This document shows positions 1 to 11,050 of a DNA stretch of 64,000 bases, piece by piece. The position numbers and the translations under genes were made by a program. Source of the DNA: Cherax quadricarinatus (taxonomy: Eukaryota > Arthropoda > Malacostraca > Decapoda > Parastacidae); assembly GCF_038502225.1 (NCBI RefSeq), contig NC_091303.1:31249414-31313413 (forward strand). The letters are read 5' to 3'. The notes under the pieces are model-generated. The model had not been told where the DNA came from, made no database searches, and saw only the letters and a program-made list of their open reading frames with translations. Numbering within the stretch: the first letter of the stretch is position 1; each line of letters opens with the position of its first letter.

Positions 1-145
1 CAAAGTTTTTTTTCTCATTATGCACTGTGTGCTGCAGGATTTTTTTTTATACTGTGCACACTGACCACATAGACCCATTCTTTCATATGTAGGCCTACCA
101 GCTTTCTCCCACTAGATTTGAGGCCGCTAGAATTTAGGCGCACTA

Positions 146-3100
146 TTATTTATTATTTTTATTATCACACTGGCCGATTCCCACCAAGGCAGGGTGGCCC
201 GAAAAAGAAAAACTTTCACCATCATTCACTCCATCACTGTCTTGCCAGAAGGGTGCTTTACACTACAGTTTTTAAACTGCAACATTAACACCCCTCCTTC
301 AGAGTGCAGGCACTGTACTTCCCATCTCCAGGACTCAAGTCCGGCCTGCCAGTTTCCCTGAAGCCCTTCATAAATGTTATTTTGCTCACACTCCAACAGC
401 ACGTCACGTATTAAAAACCATTTGTCTCCATTCACTCCTATCAAACACGCTCACGCATGCCTGCTGGAAGTCCAAGCCCCTCACACACAAAACCTCCTTT
501 ACCCCCTCCCTCCAACCTTTCCTAGGCCGACCCCTACCCCGCCTTCCTTCCACTACAGACTGATACACTCTTGAAGTTATTCTGTTTCGCTCCATTCTCT
601 CCACATGTCCAAACCACCTCAACAACCCTTCCTCAGCCCTCTGGACAACAGTTTTGGTAATCCCGCACCTCCTCCTAACTTCCAAACTACGAATTCTCTG
701 CATTATATTCACACCACACATTGCTCTCAGACATAACATCTCCACTGCCTCCAGCCTTCTCCTCGCTGCAACATTCATCACCCATGCTTCACACCCATAT
801 AAGAGCGTTGGTAAAACTATACTGTCATACATTCCCCTCTTTGCCTCCAAGGACAAAGTTCTTTGTCTCCACAGACTCCTAAGTGCACCACTCACCCTTT
901 TCCCCTCATCAATTCTATGATTCACCTCATCTTTCATAGACCCATCCGCTGACACGTCCACTCCCAAATATCTGAATACTTTCACCTCCTCCATACTCTC
1001 TCCCTCCAATCTGATATCCAATCTTTCATCACCTAATCTTTTTGTTATCCTCATAACCTTACTCTTTCCTGTATTCACTTTCATTTTTTTTCTTTTACAC
1101 ACCCTACCAATTTCATCCACCAATCTCTGCAACTTCTCTTCAGAATCTCCCAAGAGCACAGTGTCATCAGCAAAGAGCAACTGTGACAACTCCCACTTTA
1201 TGTGTGATTCTTTATCTTTTAACTCCATGCCTCTTGCCAAGACCCTCGCATTTACTTCTCTTACAACCCCATCTATAAATATATTAAACAACCACGGTGA
1301 CATCACACATCCTTGTCTAAGGCCTACTTTTACTGGGAAATAATTTCCCTCTTTCCTACATACTCTAACTTGAGCCTCACTATCCTCGTAAAAACTCTTC
1401 ACTGCTTTCAGTAACCTACCTCCTACACCATACACCTGCAACATCTGCCACATTGCCCCCCTATCCACCCTGTCATACGCCTTTTCCAAATCCATAAATG
1501 CCACAAAGACCTCTTTAGCCTTATCTAAATACTGTTCACTTATATGTTTCACTGTAAACACCTGGTCTACACACCCCCTACCTTTCCTAAAGCCTCCTTG
1601 TTCATCTGCTATCCTATTCTCCGTCTTACTCTTAATTCTTTCAATAATAACTCTACCATACACTTTACCAGGTATACTCAACAGACTTATCCCCCTATAA
1701 TTTTTTCACTCTCTTTTATCCCCTTTGCCTTTGTACAAAGGAACTATGCATGCTCTCTGCCAATCCCTAGGTACCTTACCCTCTTCCATACATTTATTAA
1801 ATAATTGCACCAACCACTCCAAAACTATATCCCCACCTGCTTTTAACATTTCTATCTTTATCCCATCAATCCCGGCTGCCTTACCCCCTTTCATTTTACC
1901 TACTGCCTCACGAACTTGCCCCACACTCACAACTGGCTCTTCCTCACTCCTACAAGATGTTGTTCCTCCTTGCCCTATACACGAAATCACAGCTTCCCTA
2001 TCTTCATCGACATTTAACAATTCCTCAAAATATTCCCTCCATCTTCCCAATACCTCTAACTCTCCATTTAATAACTCTCCTCTCCTATTTTTAACTGACA
2101 AATCCATTTGTTCTCTAGGCTTTCTTAACTTGTTAATCTCACTCCAAAACTTTTTCTTATTTTCAACAAAATTTGTTGATAACATCTCACCCACTCTCTC
2201 ATTTGCTCTCTTTTTACATTGCTTCACCACTCTCTTAACCTCTCTCTTTTTCTCCATATACTCTTCCCTCCTTGCATCACTTCTACTTTGTAAAAACTTC
2301 TCATATGCTAACTTTTTCTCCCTTACTACTCTCTTCACATCATCATTCCACCAATCGCTCCTCTTCCCTCCCGCACCCACTTTCCTGTAACCACAAACTT
2401 CTGCTGAACACTCTAACACTACATTTTTAAACCTAGCCCATACCTCTTCGACCCCATTGCCTATGCTCTCATTAGCCCATCTATCCTCCAATAGCTGTTT
2501 ATATCTTACCCTAACTGCCTCCTCTTTTAGTTTATAAACCTTCACCTCTCTCTTCCCTGATGCTTCTATTCTCCTTGTATCCCATCTACCTTTTACTCTC
2601 AGTGTAGCTACAACTAGAAAGTGATCTGATATATCTGTGGCCCCTCTGTAAACATGTACATCCTGAAGTCTACTCAACAGTCTTTTATCTACCAATACAT
2701 AATCCAACAAACTACTGTCATTTTGCCCTACATCATATCTTGTATACTTATTTATCCTCTTTTTCTTAACATATGTATTACCTATAACTAAACACCTTTC
2801 TATACAAAGTTCAATCAAAGGGCTCCCATTATCATTTACACCTGGCACCCCAAACTTACCTACCACAAAGTTTCTCCTACTTTAGCATTCAGGTCCCCTA
2901 CCACAATTACTCTCTCACTTGGTTCAAAGGCTCCTATACATTCACTTAAAATCTCCCAAAATCTCTCTCTCTCCTCTGCATTCCTCTCTTCACCAGGTTT
3001 ATACACGCTTATTATGACCCACTTCTCGCATCCAACCTTTACTTTAATCCACATAATTCTTGAATTTACACATTCATATTCTCTTTTCTCCTTCCATAAC

Positions 3101-3730
3101 TGATCATTCAACATTACTGCTACCCCTTCCTTTGCTCTAACTCTCTCAGATACTCCAGATTTAATCCCATTTATTTCCCCCCACCGAAACTCCCCTACCC
3201 CCTTCAGCTTTGTTTCGCTTAGGGCCAGGACATCCAACTTCTTTTCATTCATAACATCAGCAGTCATCTGTTTCTTGTCATCCGCACTACATCCACACAC
3301 ATTTAAGCATCCCAGTTTTATAAAATTTTTCTTCTTCTCTTTTTTAGTAAATGTCTACAGGAGAAGGGGTTACTAGCCCATTGCTCCCGGCATTTTTAGT
3401 CGCCTCATACGACACGCATGGCTGACGGAGGAAAGATTCTTTTCCACTTCCCCATGGACAATAGAAGAAATAAAGAGGAACAAGAGCTATTTAGAAAAAG
3501 GAGAAAAACCTAGATGTATGTATATATATATGCATGTGCGTGTTTGTGAAGTGTGACCAAAGTGTAAGTAGGAGTAGCAAGATATCCCTGTTATCTAGCG
3601 TGTTTATGAGACAGAAAAGGAAAGGCAGCAATCCTACCATCATGCAAAACAGTTACAGGTTTCTGTTTCACAGTCATCTGGCAGGACGGTAGTACTTCCC
3701 TAGGTGGTTGCTGTCTACCAACCTACTTCC
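146..3730 (-). mobile_element. RTE-A non-LTR retrotransposon, full length, degenerate
   Basis: Complete copy with a 12-bp target duplication TTAGGCGCACTA at 134-145 and 3731-3742. Reading on the minus strand it has a 5' UTR of about 430 bp starting at GGAAGTAGGTTGGTAGAC, one ORF, a 3' UTR containing the CCACCCTGCCTTGGTGGGA hairpin motif, and a GTGATAATAA-type tail. Length about 3.6 kb, which defines the full-length size for this family in the window. Confidence 0.9.
404..3300 (-). pseudogene. RTE-A ORF (APE endonuclease + reverse transcriptase), broken
   Basis: The same single-ORF protein as the intact copy at 22113-25019: an N-terminal APE-type endonuclease (SETKL, GDLNAK, SDHFLV), an RT with FMDLEKAYD, GLRQGCVMSP and LLFADD, and an Arg-rich tail (GRGRPRKGW). 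Two breaks disable it: a Cys codon has become TGA at 1706-1708, just before the KNYRG motif, and about 11 nt are missing near 2865 after the endonuclease GDLNAKVGET segment, shifting frame. Translation would give only endonuclease or RT fragments. No host function. Confidence 0.9.
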
Positions 3731-3803
3731 TTAGGCGCACTAGTACGTCAAAAACCCTGGGTCGTAAGCCGTACTAGTATGGCCAAAACCCCCAAAGGGT
3801 TAA

Positions 3804-3875
3804 TTGAACCATGTGTAGAAAGAGGTTTGGTAATAAGTAATACATATTTTAGGAAAAAGAAGATAAATAAGTATA
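3804..3875 (+). pseudogene. RTE endonuclease fragment, + strand
   Basis: Encodes IEPCVERGLVISNTYFRKKK and onward, matching the endonuclease of the RTE copies (IELCIERGLVIGNTYFKKKR). It is cut on the left by the piggyBac-like MITE at TTAA and on the right by a TIR element at TA, so it is the visible remainder of an older RTE insertion. Confidence 0.75.
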
Positions 3876-4132
3876 CAGTGGAACCTCTACTTGCAATTTT
3901 AATCTGTTCCATGACCTTGCTCGCAACTGGATTTGCTTGTTTGCAGAGTCAATTTTTCTCATTTAATTTAATTGAAATGCAATTAATCCATTCCAGTGGA
4001 ATTTTTTACTTCAATAACTTTGGTAATATCAACTTTACGGCTTATTTATCTATCTCATATGATCTAATATGACATAAACAATATAAATAACATAGAAACC
4101 TGATATATAATCAAAAATGAATAAAATACGTA
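3876..4132 (+). mobile_element. Tigger-like TIR element, left end
   Basis: Starts CAGTGGAACCTCTACTTGC after TA. The same left terminus is found at 7996, 10569 and 56320, and its inverted partner ends the elements at 9553 and 17294. No own right end is identified for this copy. It passes into the nested element at 4133. Confidence 0.65.
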
Positions 4133-4687
4133 CAGGTCTCTCTCAACATTTGCGTTTTCAACTTTTGCGGGCTTCACACATTCGCGAATTCCCAAGTGCC
4201 AAATTCCCAGGCTCCAAATTCCCAGCCGCCAAATCATATTTAAGTTTCCTGCCACCTGCGAGTCCCTACTACCCTCCCTCCGCCCCCGCAACTGGCAGCC
4301 AGCCCTCCCACCAGTGTGGCGAGTGTTTTGTTTGTTCATTATTTGCTATTAAACTACAGTATAAATAATGTAAACCCATTCATGACTGCATATTGGAATG
4401 GCTATTTGGACAGGTATTGGACAGTGACATCATGTGTTTACTCTTGAACACAGCAAAGAACCAAACATTTCTGCTACTGCTAATAATAACAGTAGTAATA
4501 ATAATAATAATAATAAATGCGATAGAATTGAAGAAGGAAAGTGTACAAAAATGCGAGGGAGTGGTTGACACATCGTCAGTGTGGCTTTGTTTATGCTGGA
4601 ATGAGCATTAGTCTCCGTGCTCTTCCAAACATTTCACAATAATTCATTGTGTTTGGTGCTTGTAGATTGAGTGCGACTGGAGTGGTA

Positions 4688-5010
4688 GAAGCAGTGGTTG
4701 AGGAAGTGGGTGAGGCAGTGGGCGAGGCAGTGGGCGAGGCAGCGGTTGAGGCAGTGGATGAGGCAGTGGGCGAGGCAGTGGTTGAGGCAGTGGGTGAGGC
4801 AGTGGGCGAGGCAGCAGTTGAGGCAGTGGGTGAGACAGTGGTTGAGGCAGTGGTTGAGGCAGTGGGTGAGGCAGTGGGCGAGGCAGCAGTTGAAGCAGTG
4901 GGTGAGACAGCGGTTGAGGCAGTGGTTGAGGCAGTGGGTGAGGCAGTGGGCGAGGCAGCAGTTGAGGCAGTGGGTGAGACAGCGGATGAGGCAGTGGTTG
5001 AGGCAGTGGT
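4688..5010 (+). repeat. 12-bp minisatellite (GAGGCAGTGGTT-type)
   Basis: Tandem GAGGCAGTGGGC, GAGGCAGTGGTT and GAGGCAGCGGTT variants, about 26 units. Open frames through it (Glu-Ala-Val, Arg-Gln-Trp or Leu-Thr-His repeats) are by-products of the repeat. Confidence 0.9.
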
Positions 5011-5097
5011 ATTTAATAACATACATGTTAATAATAATAATAATAATAATAATGTTAATAATATGTATTATTATTATTTATAACATGTTATTAAATA

Positions 5098-5307
5098 CCA
5101 CTGCCTCAACTGGTGCCTCCACCATTGCCTCAACCACTGCCTCAACTTCTGCCTAAACCGCTGCCTCTACCAGCGCCTCAGCCGCTGCCTCAACCACTGC
5201 CTCAACCGCTGCCTCAACCACTGCCTCACCCACTGCCTCACCCACTGCCTCACCCACTGCCTCTCCCACTGCCTCAACCGCTTCCTCAACCACTGCCTCT
5301 ACCACTC
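5098..5307 (-). repeat. 12-bp minisatellite, inverted arm
   Basis: CACTGCCTCAAC units, the reverse complement of the left-arm minisatellite. The array is shorter than the left one, so the arms have changed copy number independently. Confidence 0.85.
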
Positions 5308-5479
5308 CAGTCGCACTCAATCTACAAGCACCAAACACAGTGAATTATTGTGAAATGTTTGGAAGAGCACGGAGACTAATGCTCACTTCAGCATAAACAA
5401 AGCCACACTGACGATGTGTCAACCACTCCCTCGTATTTTTGTACAATTTCCTTCTTCAATTTTATCGCATTTATTATTA

Positions 5480-5634
5480 CAGTGGACCCTCACCTAACGA
5501 TATTAATTGGTACCCGAGAACGAGTATCGTTAGGCGAGTTTTTTAGCATTAGCCGAGGCAAAATGTTAGCGTTAAAATGTATCGTTAGGCGAATTTAACG
5601 TTATGCGATGCGTTCGTTAGGCGAGGGTCCACTG
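5480..5634. mobile_element. 155-bp TA-target MITE
   Basis: Termini CAGTGGACCCTCACCTAACG and its inverted partner CGTTAGGCGAGGGTCCACTG, flanked by TA on both sides. It sits in the ATT run of the right palindrome arm and is absent from the corresponding position of the left arm. Confidence 0.9.
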
Positions 5635-5896
5635 TATTATTATTATTATTATTACTATTATTATTAGCAGTAGCAGAAATGTTTGATTCTTTGCTGTGTT
5701 CAAGAGTAAACACATGATGTCACTGTCCAATACCTGTCCAAATAGCCATTCCAATATGCAGTCATGAATGTGTTTACATTATTTATACTGTAGTTTAATA
5801 GCAAATAATGAACAAACAAAACACTCACCACACTGAGTGGTGGGAGGGCTGGCTGCCAGTTGCGGGGGTCGGAGGGAGGGTAGTAGGGACTCGCAG

Positions 5897-5978
5897 TGGT
5901 TGAGGAAGTGGTGGAGGCATTGGTGGAGGCAGTGGTGGAGGCATGGTGGAGGCAGTGGTGGAGGCAGTGGTATTTAAT
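5897..5978 (+). repeat. Short minisatellite GTGGTGGAGGCA
   Basis: About six degenerate GTGGTGGAGGCA/GTGGTTGAGGAA units immediately outside the right palindrome arm. Followed by a small AT-rich palindrome (TAATAACATACATGTTATTA). Confidence 0.7.
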
Positions 5979-6189
5979 AACATACATGTTATTAAACCAT
6001 AACATGTATGTATTTAGTACAATTTACGACGTTTTCATGTATTTTATGATTGTTCATGGTTCAACAAGTTAAGGAAGCAGTATTGTATTATATTTCCCTA
6101 CAATATTTTGGAGCACCAAACATTTGCGATTTTTCAACATACGTGAGGCTCTTGATCCCCTAACCCTCGCGAATGTTGAAGGAGACCTG

Positions 6190-6692
6190 TAATTTATGTA
6201 GTGGTATGGGCGGTGTTGGCGGTGGACAACAGTTTGTCTGGAGACCGGACAAAATACTTCTTGAATAATTTCGCTAATATTGTCTATATTGCTTATTTAT
6301 CAATCATAGTTCCTCTAATATGACATAACAAACAATATAAATAAAACAGAAACCTGATATATACTCTAGAATGAATAAAATATGTCATTATATATATGGC
6401 GGCGGCGGCCGACAAGTGTTTGGAGACGGGACAAAATACTCCTTGAATATTTCGCTATCATCAACTCTGTTGCATATTTATCTATCACAGTTCTTCTAGT
6501 ATGACATAACAAACAATATAAATAACATAGAAACCTGATATATACTCTAGAATGAAAAAAATGTCATTATATGTGTGGCGGCGACTGCAGCCGATGAGAG
6601 TTTGTCTGGAGACAGACAAAATACTCCTTGAATATTTTGCTATCATCAACTCTACGGCTTATTTATCTATCACAGTTCATCTAATATGAAAT
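6190..6692 (+). repeat. Tandem array, about 180-bp unit
   Basis: Recurring blocks such as TCTGGAGACCGGACAAAATA and ACATAGAAACCTGATATATA come back about every 180-190 bp (three units). Related units are at 7795-7995, 8180-8530, 10740-10860 and 56480-56590, always inside CAGTGGAACCTC-type TIR elements. Confidence 0.75.
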
Positions 6693-7790
6693 AATGAACA
6701 ATATGGGAGATTCTAAAGAAAAATTACAAAAGTTAGTGGATGAGTTTGAGAATGTGTGTAAAGGTAGAAAGTTGAAAGTGAACATAGAAAAGAGTAAGGT
6801 GATGAGGGTATCAAATGATTTAGATAAAGAAAAATTGGATATCAAATTGGGGAGGAGGAGTATGGAAGAAGTGAATGTTTTCAGATACTTGGGAGTTGAC
6901 GTGTCGGCGGATGGATTTATGAAGGATGAGGTTAATCATAGAATTGATGAGGGATAAAAGGTGAGTGGTGCGTTGAGGTATATGTGGAGTCAAAAAACGT
7001 TATCTATGGAGGCAAAGAAGGGAATGTATGAAAGTATAGTAGTACCAACACTCTTATATGGATGTGAAGCTTGGGTGGTAAATGCAGCAGCGAGGAGACG
7101 GTTGGAGGCAGTGGAGATGTCCTGTCTAAGGGCAATGTGTGGTGTAAATATTATGCAGAAAATTCGGAGTGTGGAAATTAGGAGAAGGTGTGGAGTTAAT
7201 AAAAGCATTAGTCAGAGGGCAGAAGAGGGGTTGTTGAGGTGGTTTGGTCATTTAGAGAGAATGGATCAAAGTAGAATGACATGGAAAGCATATAAATCTA
7301 TAGGGGAAGGAAAGAGGGGTAGGGGTCGTCCTCGAAAGGGTTGGAAAGAGGGGGTAAAGGAGGTTTTGTGGGTGAGGGGCTTGGACTTCCAGCAAGCGTG
7401 CATGAGCGTGTTAGATAGGAGTGAATGGAGACGAATGATACTTGGGACCTGACGATCTGTTGGAGTGTGAGCAGGGTAATATTTAGTGAAGGGATTCAGG
7501 GAAACCGGTTATTTTCATATAGTCGGACTTGAGTCCTGGAAATGGGAAGTACAATGCCTGCACTTTAAAGGAGGGGTTTGAGATATTGGCAGTTTGGAGG
7601 GATATGTTGTGTATCTCTATACGTATATGCTTCTAAACTGTTGTATTCTGAGCACCTCTGCAAAAGCAGTGATAATGTGTGAGTGTGGTGAAAGTGTTGA
7701 ATGATGATGAAAGTATTTTCTTTTTGGGGATTTTCTTTCTTTTTTTTTTTGGGTCACCCTGCCTCGGTGGGAGACGGCCGACTTGTTGAA
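6693..7790 (+). pseudogene. RTE-B 3' fragment (end of RT, C-terminal domain, 3' UTR)
   Basis: 5'-truncated at the MGDSKEKLQ segment just after the RT FADD motif. It encodes [22 protein letters not shown] and the C-terminal WFGHLERM and GRGRPRKGW blocks, with stop at 7450-7452. One premature TAA lies at 6955-6957. The 3' UTR ends with GGGTCACCCTGCCTCGGTGG and TTGTTGAAAAA. It interrupts the 180-bp tandem array, which resumes at about 7795. Confidence 0.85.
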
Positions 7791-7794
7791 AAAA

Positions 7795-7995
7795 TAAATA
7801 ACATAGAAACCTGATATATACTCTAGAATGAATAAAATACATGTCATTATGGAACAGGTGGAGGCGGCCACAACCGCTCCCTCTTTGTTGTAGTAAACAC
7901 TTCCATCTAGTGACGGCCTTTTGAAGCCATCTATTATTATAATTATTATTATGTAGTACATTATTATTATATATGTATTATTATTATTATATATA
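7795..7995 (+). repeat. Tandem-array remainder with ATT-rich end
   Basis: Continues the 180-bp unit family after the RTE-B insertion (ACATAGAAACCTGATATATA), then a block GCCACAACCGCTCCCTC shared with 8475, then ATT/TATA-rich sequence up to the next TIR element. Confidence 0.7.
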
Positions 7996-8534
7996 CAGTG
8001 GAACCTCTACTTGCGAGTTTAATCCGTTCCATGACCTTGCTCGCAACTGGATTTGCTCGTTTGCAGAGTCAATTTTCCTCATTTAAATTAATTGAAATGC
8101 AATTAATCCGTTCCAGTGGAATTCTGTACTTCAATAATTTCGCTAATATCATCTCTACGGCTTATTTATCTATCACAGTTCATCTTGTATGACATAACAA
8201 ACAATATGAATAACATAGAAACATGATATATAGTCTAGAATGAATAAAATATGTCATTCATGTAGTGGTATGGGCGGTGTCGGCGGTGGACGAGAGTTTG
8301 TCTGGAGACCGGGCAAAATTCTTCATGAATAATTTCGCTAATATCATCTATACGGCTTATTTATATATCACAGTTTATCTAGTATGACATAACAAGCAAT
8401 ATAAATAACATAGAAACATGATATATACTCTAGAATGAATAAAATATGTCATTATGTAAGAGGTGGAGGCAGCCACAACCGCTCCCTCTTTGTTGTGGTA
8501 AACACTGCTATCTAGTGATGGCCTTTTGAAGCCA

Positions 8535-8654
8535 TCTATTATTATAATTATTATATGTAGTACATTATTATTATATATGTATTATTATACATCTTATATT
8601 ATTATTATTATTATTATTATTATATGTATTGTTATTATTCATATTATTATTATA

Positions 8655-8690
<36 letters not shown>

Positions 8691-8691
8691 C

Positions 8692-8741
<50 letters not shown>

Positions 8742-8745
8742 AATT
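8535..8745. repeat. (ATT)n microsatellite
   Basis: ATT/TAT repeats with minor interruptions for about 210 bp. Poly-Tyr and poly-Leu open frames across it are artefacts. Confidence 0.95.
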
Positions 8746-8971
8746 ATTTGTAATTTTTATTCACACAAAAAATATAAGATTTACTGTTATTCCTTACTGC
8801 AATAATTGTATAAATATGTCAACCCATTCACGAATGCATATTGGAATGGACAGTGACGTCATTTGTTTACTCTGTAGCAGCCAAGCAATGGACCATTTCT
8901 CCTAGGGTGAGCTCAATTTCAAGGCACTTTTCGTCATGAAATCAATCAAAATCATATCTATTTCTGTAATA

Positions 8972-9174
8972 CAGTGGACCCCCGCATAACGATCACCTCC
9001 GAATGCGACCAATTATGTAAGTGTATTTATGTAAGTGCGTTTGTACGTGTATGTTTGGGGGTCTGAAATGGACTAATCTACTTCACAATATTCCTTATGG
9101 GAACAGATTCGGTCAGTACTGGCACCTGAACATACTTCTGGAGTGAAAAAATATCGTTAACCGGGGGTCCACTG
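8972..9174. mobile_element. 203-bp TA-target MITE, copy 1
   Basis: Starts CAGTGGACCCCCGCATAACG and ends CGTTAACCGGGGGTCCACTG, with TA on each side. A second copy of exactly the same length is at 32327-32529, differing at roughly a dozen positions. Confidence 0.92.
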
Positions 9175-9573
9175 TATATCTTCCATTCTATTAAATGAGA
9201 CCAAAAAAACGAGAAAACAACCATAAAAACCATTTGAAATTACCGCTAAGGGGTGGCTAATTGCTGAGAAGTGAACTTCATTATTTATGCTTAGATTTTC
9301 ATTTTTGGTGTACATTAAGAAGCATCTTTCCATCATACATTGCCCAAGTTTCAATAAGATAGTCCAACAAACAAATGAGATACAATTCCCGAGATCAAGA
9401 ACAAGAGCCCCTCACCAGTGTCAAGGAACCTGCCTTGAGGTCTGCTCGCTTGTGGAAATTTTGCTCGTGTATGGAAGCAAAAAATTGACCCATTGACTGC
9501 TCGTATTTGGAAAAACTCGCACGTGGACATGCTCCCAAATAGAGGTTCCACTGTATTATGTTATTATTACTTC

Positions 9574-10016
9574 TAGGTAGTAGGTTGGTAGACAGCAGCC
9601 GCCCAGGGAGGTACTACGGTCCTGCCAAGGGAGTGTAAAACGAAAGCCTGTAATTGTTTTACATGATGGTAGGATTGCTGGTGTCCTTTTTTCTGTCTTG
9701 TAAACATGCAAGATTTCAGGTACGTCTTGCTACTTCTGCTTACACTTAGGTCACACTACACATACATGTACAAGCGTATATATACACACCCCTATGGGTT
9801 TTCTTCTATTTTTCTTTCTAGTTCTTGTTCTTGTTTATTTCCTTTTATCTCCATGGGGAAGTTGTGTGTTGTAAGAGGCAACTAAAATGTCGGGAGCAAG
9901 GGCCTAGTAACCCCTTCTCCTGTACAAATTACTAAATTTAAAAAGAGAAACTTTTGTTTTTCTTTTTGGGCCACCCTGCCTTGGTGGGATGTGGCTGGTT
10001 TGTTGAAAAAAAAAAA
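9574..10016 (+). mobile_element. S element 1 (internally deleted RTE derivative)
   Basis: Begins TAGGTAGTAGGTTGGTAGAC, the same 5' end as the RTE-A 5' UTR, and follows that UTR through GTAACCCCTTCTCCTGTA. It then jumps to the RTE 3' tip (TTTTTGGGCCACCCTGCC ... TTGTTGAAAAAA). The whole ORF is missing. Related copies: 17315/31519, 25878, 45793, 54552, 55031. Non-autonomous; presumably mobilised by RTE machinery (inference). Confidence 0.8.
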
Positions 10017-10033
10017 TCTTTATTTACTACACG

Positions 10034-10255
10034 TACATGTACATGGTATACAGGCCTAGCTGACATCAGTGACTTACTATTATATAGAAAGCCCCCTTGT
10101 TATGCTAAGCATTCCAGGCAAATTAGGTCAGTGTCCCAGGATAAAACCCACACCAGTCCACTAACATCCAGGTACCCATTTACTGATGGGTGAACAACAT
10201 AGACAATAGTTGTAAAGAAACATGCCCAATGTTTCTACCCTGGCTGGGAATCGAA
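10034..10255 (-). mobile_element. SINE-like dispersed repeat with possible B box
   Basis: The minus strand reads ATTCGATTCCCAGCCA at its start, close to a polymerase III B-box/T-arm consensus. The body (AAATTAGGTCAGTGTCCCAG, CCAGGTACCCATTTACTGAT) resembles repeats I recall from decapod sequences. No A box or tail was delimited. Confidence 0.4.
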
Positions 10256-10316
10256 TATTTACCAAAAATCATATAGCATAGCTAGCCCAAGCCAGTTACT
10301 AGAAATAAGCCACTTT

Positions 10317-10390
10317 TCAGAATTTTTTTGGCTTATCCTAGGTTCTCTACACATGCTGCTATGTGTGATAATCTATGTAGAGAAAACAGC
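10317..10390 (+). repeat. Dispersed repeat TTATCCTAGGTTCTCTACAC
   Basis: The same block (TTATCCTAGGTTCTCTACAC ... GATAATCTATGTA) recurs at 19237-19292, so it is part of an unclassified interspersed repeat. The remainder of 10391-10568 shows nothing I recognise. Confidence 0.5.
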
Positions 10391-11050
10391 TTTTTTGTTT
10401 CAGTTGTTTGGTGCAGTACGAGTGTATATCACAGCCCTGTGCTATACTCAGTTTTCTCAAATGTAATCCCCTAAGACAGGGATAGGAGAATGGTGCTTGT
10501 ATCCCATATCCTCTTCATATCTCTGTCGAACTGCTCAGTTTTATGCCAAATATTTTCATTCTGGAGTACAGTGGAATCTCTACTTACGAGTTTAATCCGT
10601 TCCATGACCTTGCTCACATCTGGATTTGCTTGTTTGCAAATCCAGATGTGAGCAATTTTCCTCATTTAATTTAACTGAAATGAAATTAATCCATTCCAGT
10701 CGAATTCCAGGCATGAAAAAATACTTCAATAATTTCCCTAATATCAACTCTACGACTTATTTATCTATCAGAATTCATCTAATATGACATAATAAACAAT
10801 ATTAATAACATAGAAACATGATATATACATAGAATGAATAAAATACATGCCATTACGTACTCACCTAATTGTACTCACCTAATTGTAGTTGCAGGGGTCG
10901 AGACTCAGCTCCTGGCCCCGCCTCTTCACTCAGTGTTACTAGGTCCTCTCTCTCCCTGCTCCATGAGCTTTATCATACCTCATCTTAAAAGCTGTGTATG
11001 GTTCCTGCCTCCACTACCTCACTTGCTAGGCTATTCCACTTCCTGACTAC

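Larger units (their letters stand above)
1..3799. mobile_element. piggyBac-like MITE, right part (split by RTE-A)
   Basis: The window opens inside this element. Bases 1-133 and 3743-3799 match, in reverse orientation, the left end of the complete MITE at 13247-14315 (same run through the tract before the terminus). It ends ...CCCAAAGGG followed by TTAA at 3800-3803, the piggyBac-type target. Bases 134-3742 are an RTE-A insertion plus its target duplication. Terminal sequence is more diverged than in the two complete copies. Confidence 0.7.
4256..5896. repeat. 1.6-kb imperfect palindrome
   Basis: The sequence from CTGCGAGTCCCTACTACC (4256) onward reappears reverse-complemented, ending at 5896. 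The arms hold matching blocks: the Pro-rich start, the block around 4380-4440 against 5700-5760, an ATT run, the block with GACACATCG, and minisatellite. They meet in an AT-rich centre near 5035-5085. The right arm is lengthened by a 155-bp MITE. Confidence 0.9.
4133..6189. mobile_element. TIR element with TA target (CAGGTCTC family)
   Basis: Left terminus CAGGTCTCTCTCAACATTTG and right terminus CGCGAATGTTGAAGGAGACCTG-like inverted partner (right end GGAGACCTG at 6189), flanked by TA at 4131-4132 and 6190-6191. The interior is almost entirely a large palindrome plus minisatellite. No transposase is visible, so it is non-autonomous. Confidence 0.75.
7996..9553. mobile_element. Tigger-like TIR element, complete
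   Basis: Left terminus CAGTGGAACCTCTACTTGCG; right terminus ...TAGAGGTTCCACTG, flanked by TA. It contains array units, an ATT microsatellite, a block shared with the piggyBac-like MITEs, and a nested 203-bp MITE. No transposase is left. Confidence 0.8.

Noticed and set aside
4591..5343. Ala-Ser-Thr, Cys-Leu-Thr-His and Pro-Leu-Pro-Gln repeat proteins
   Set aside because: Frames through the 12-bp minisatellite; 12 is divisible by 3, so every frame stays open.
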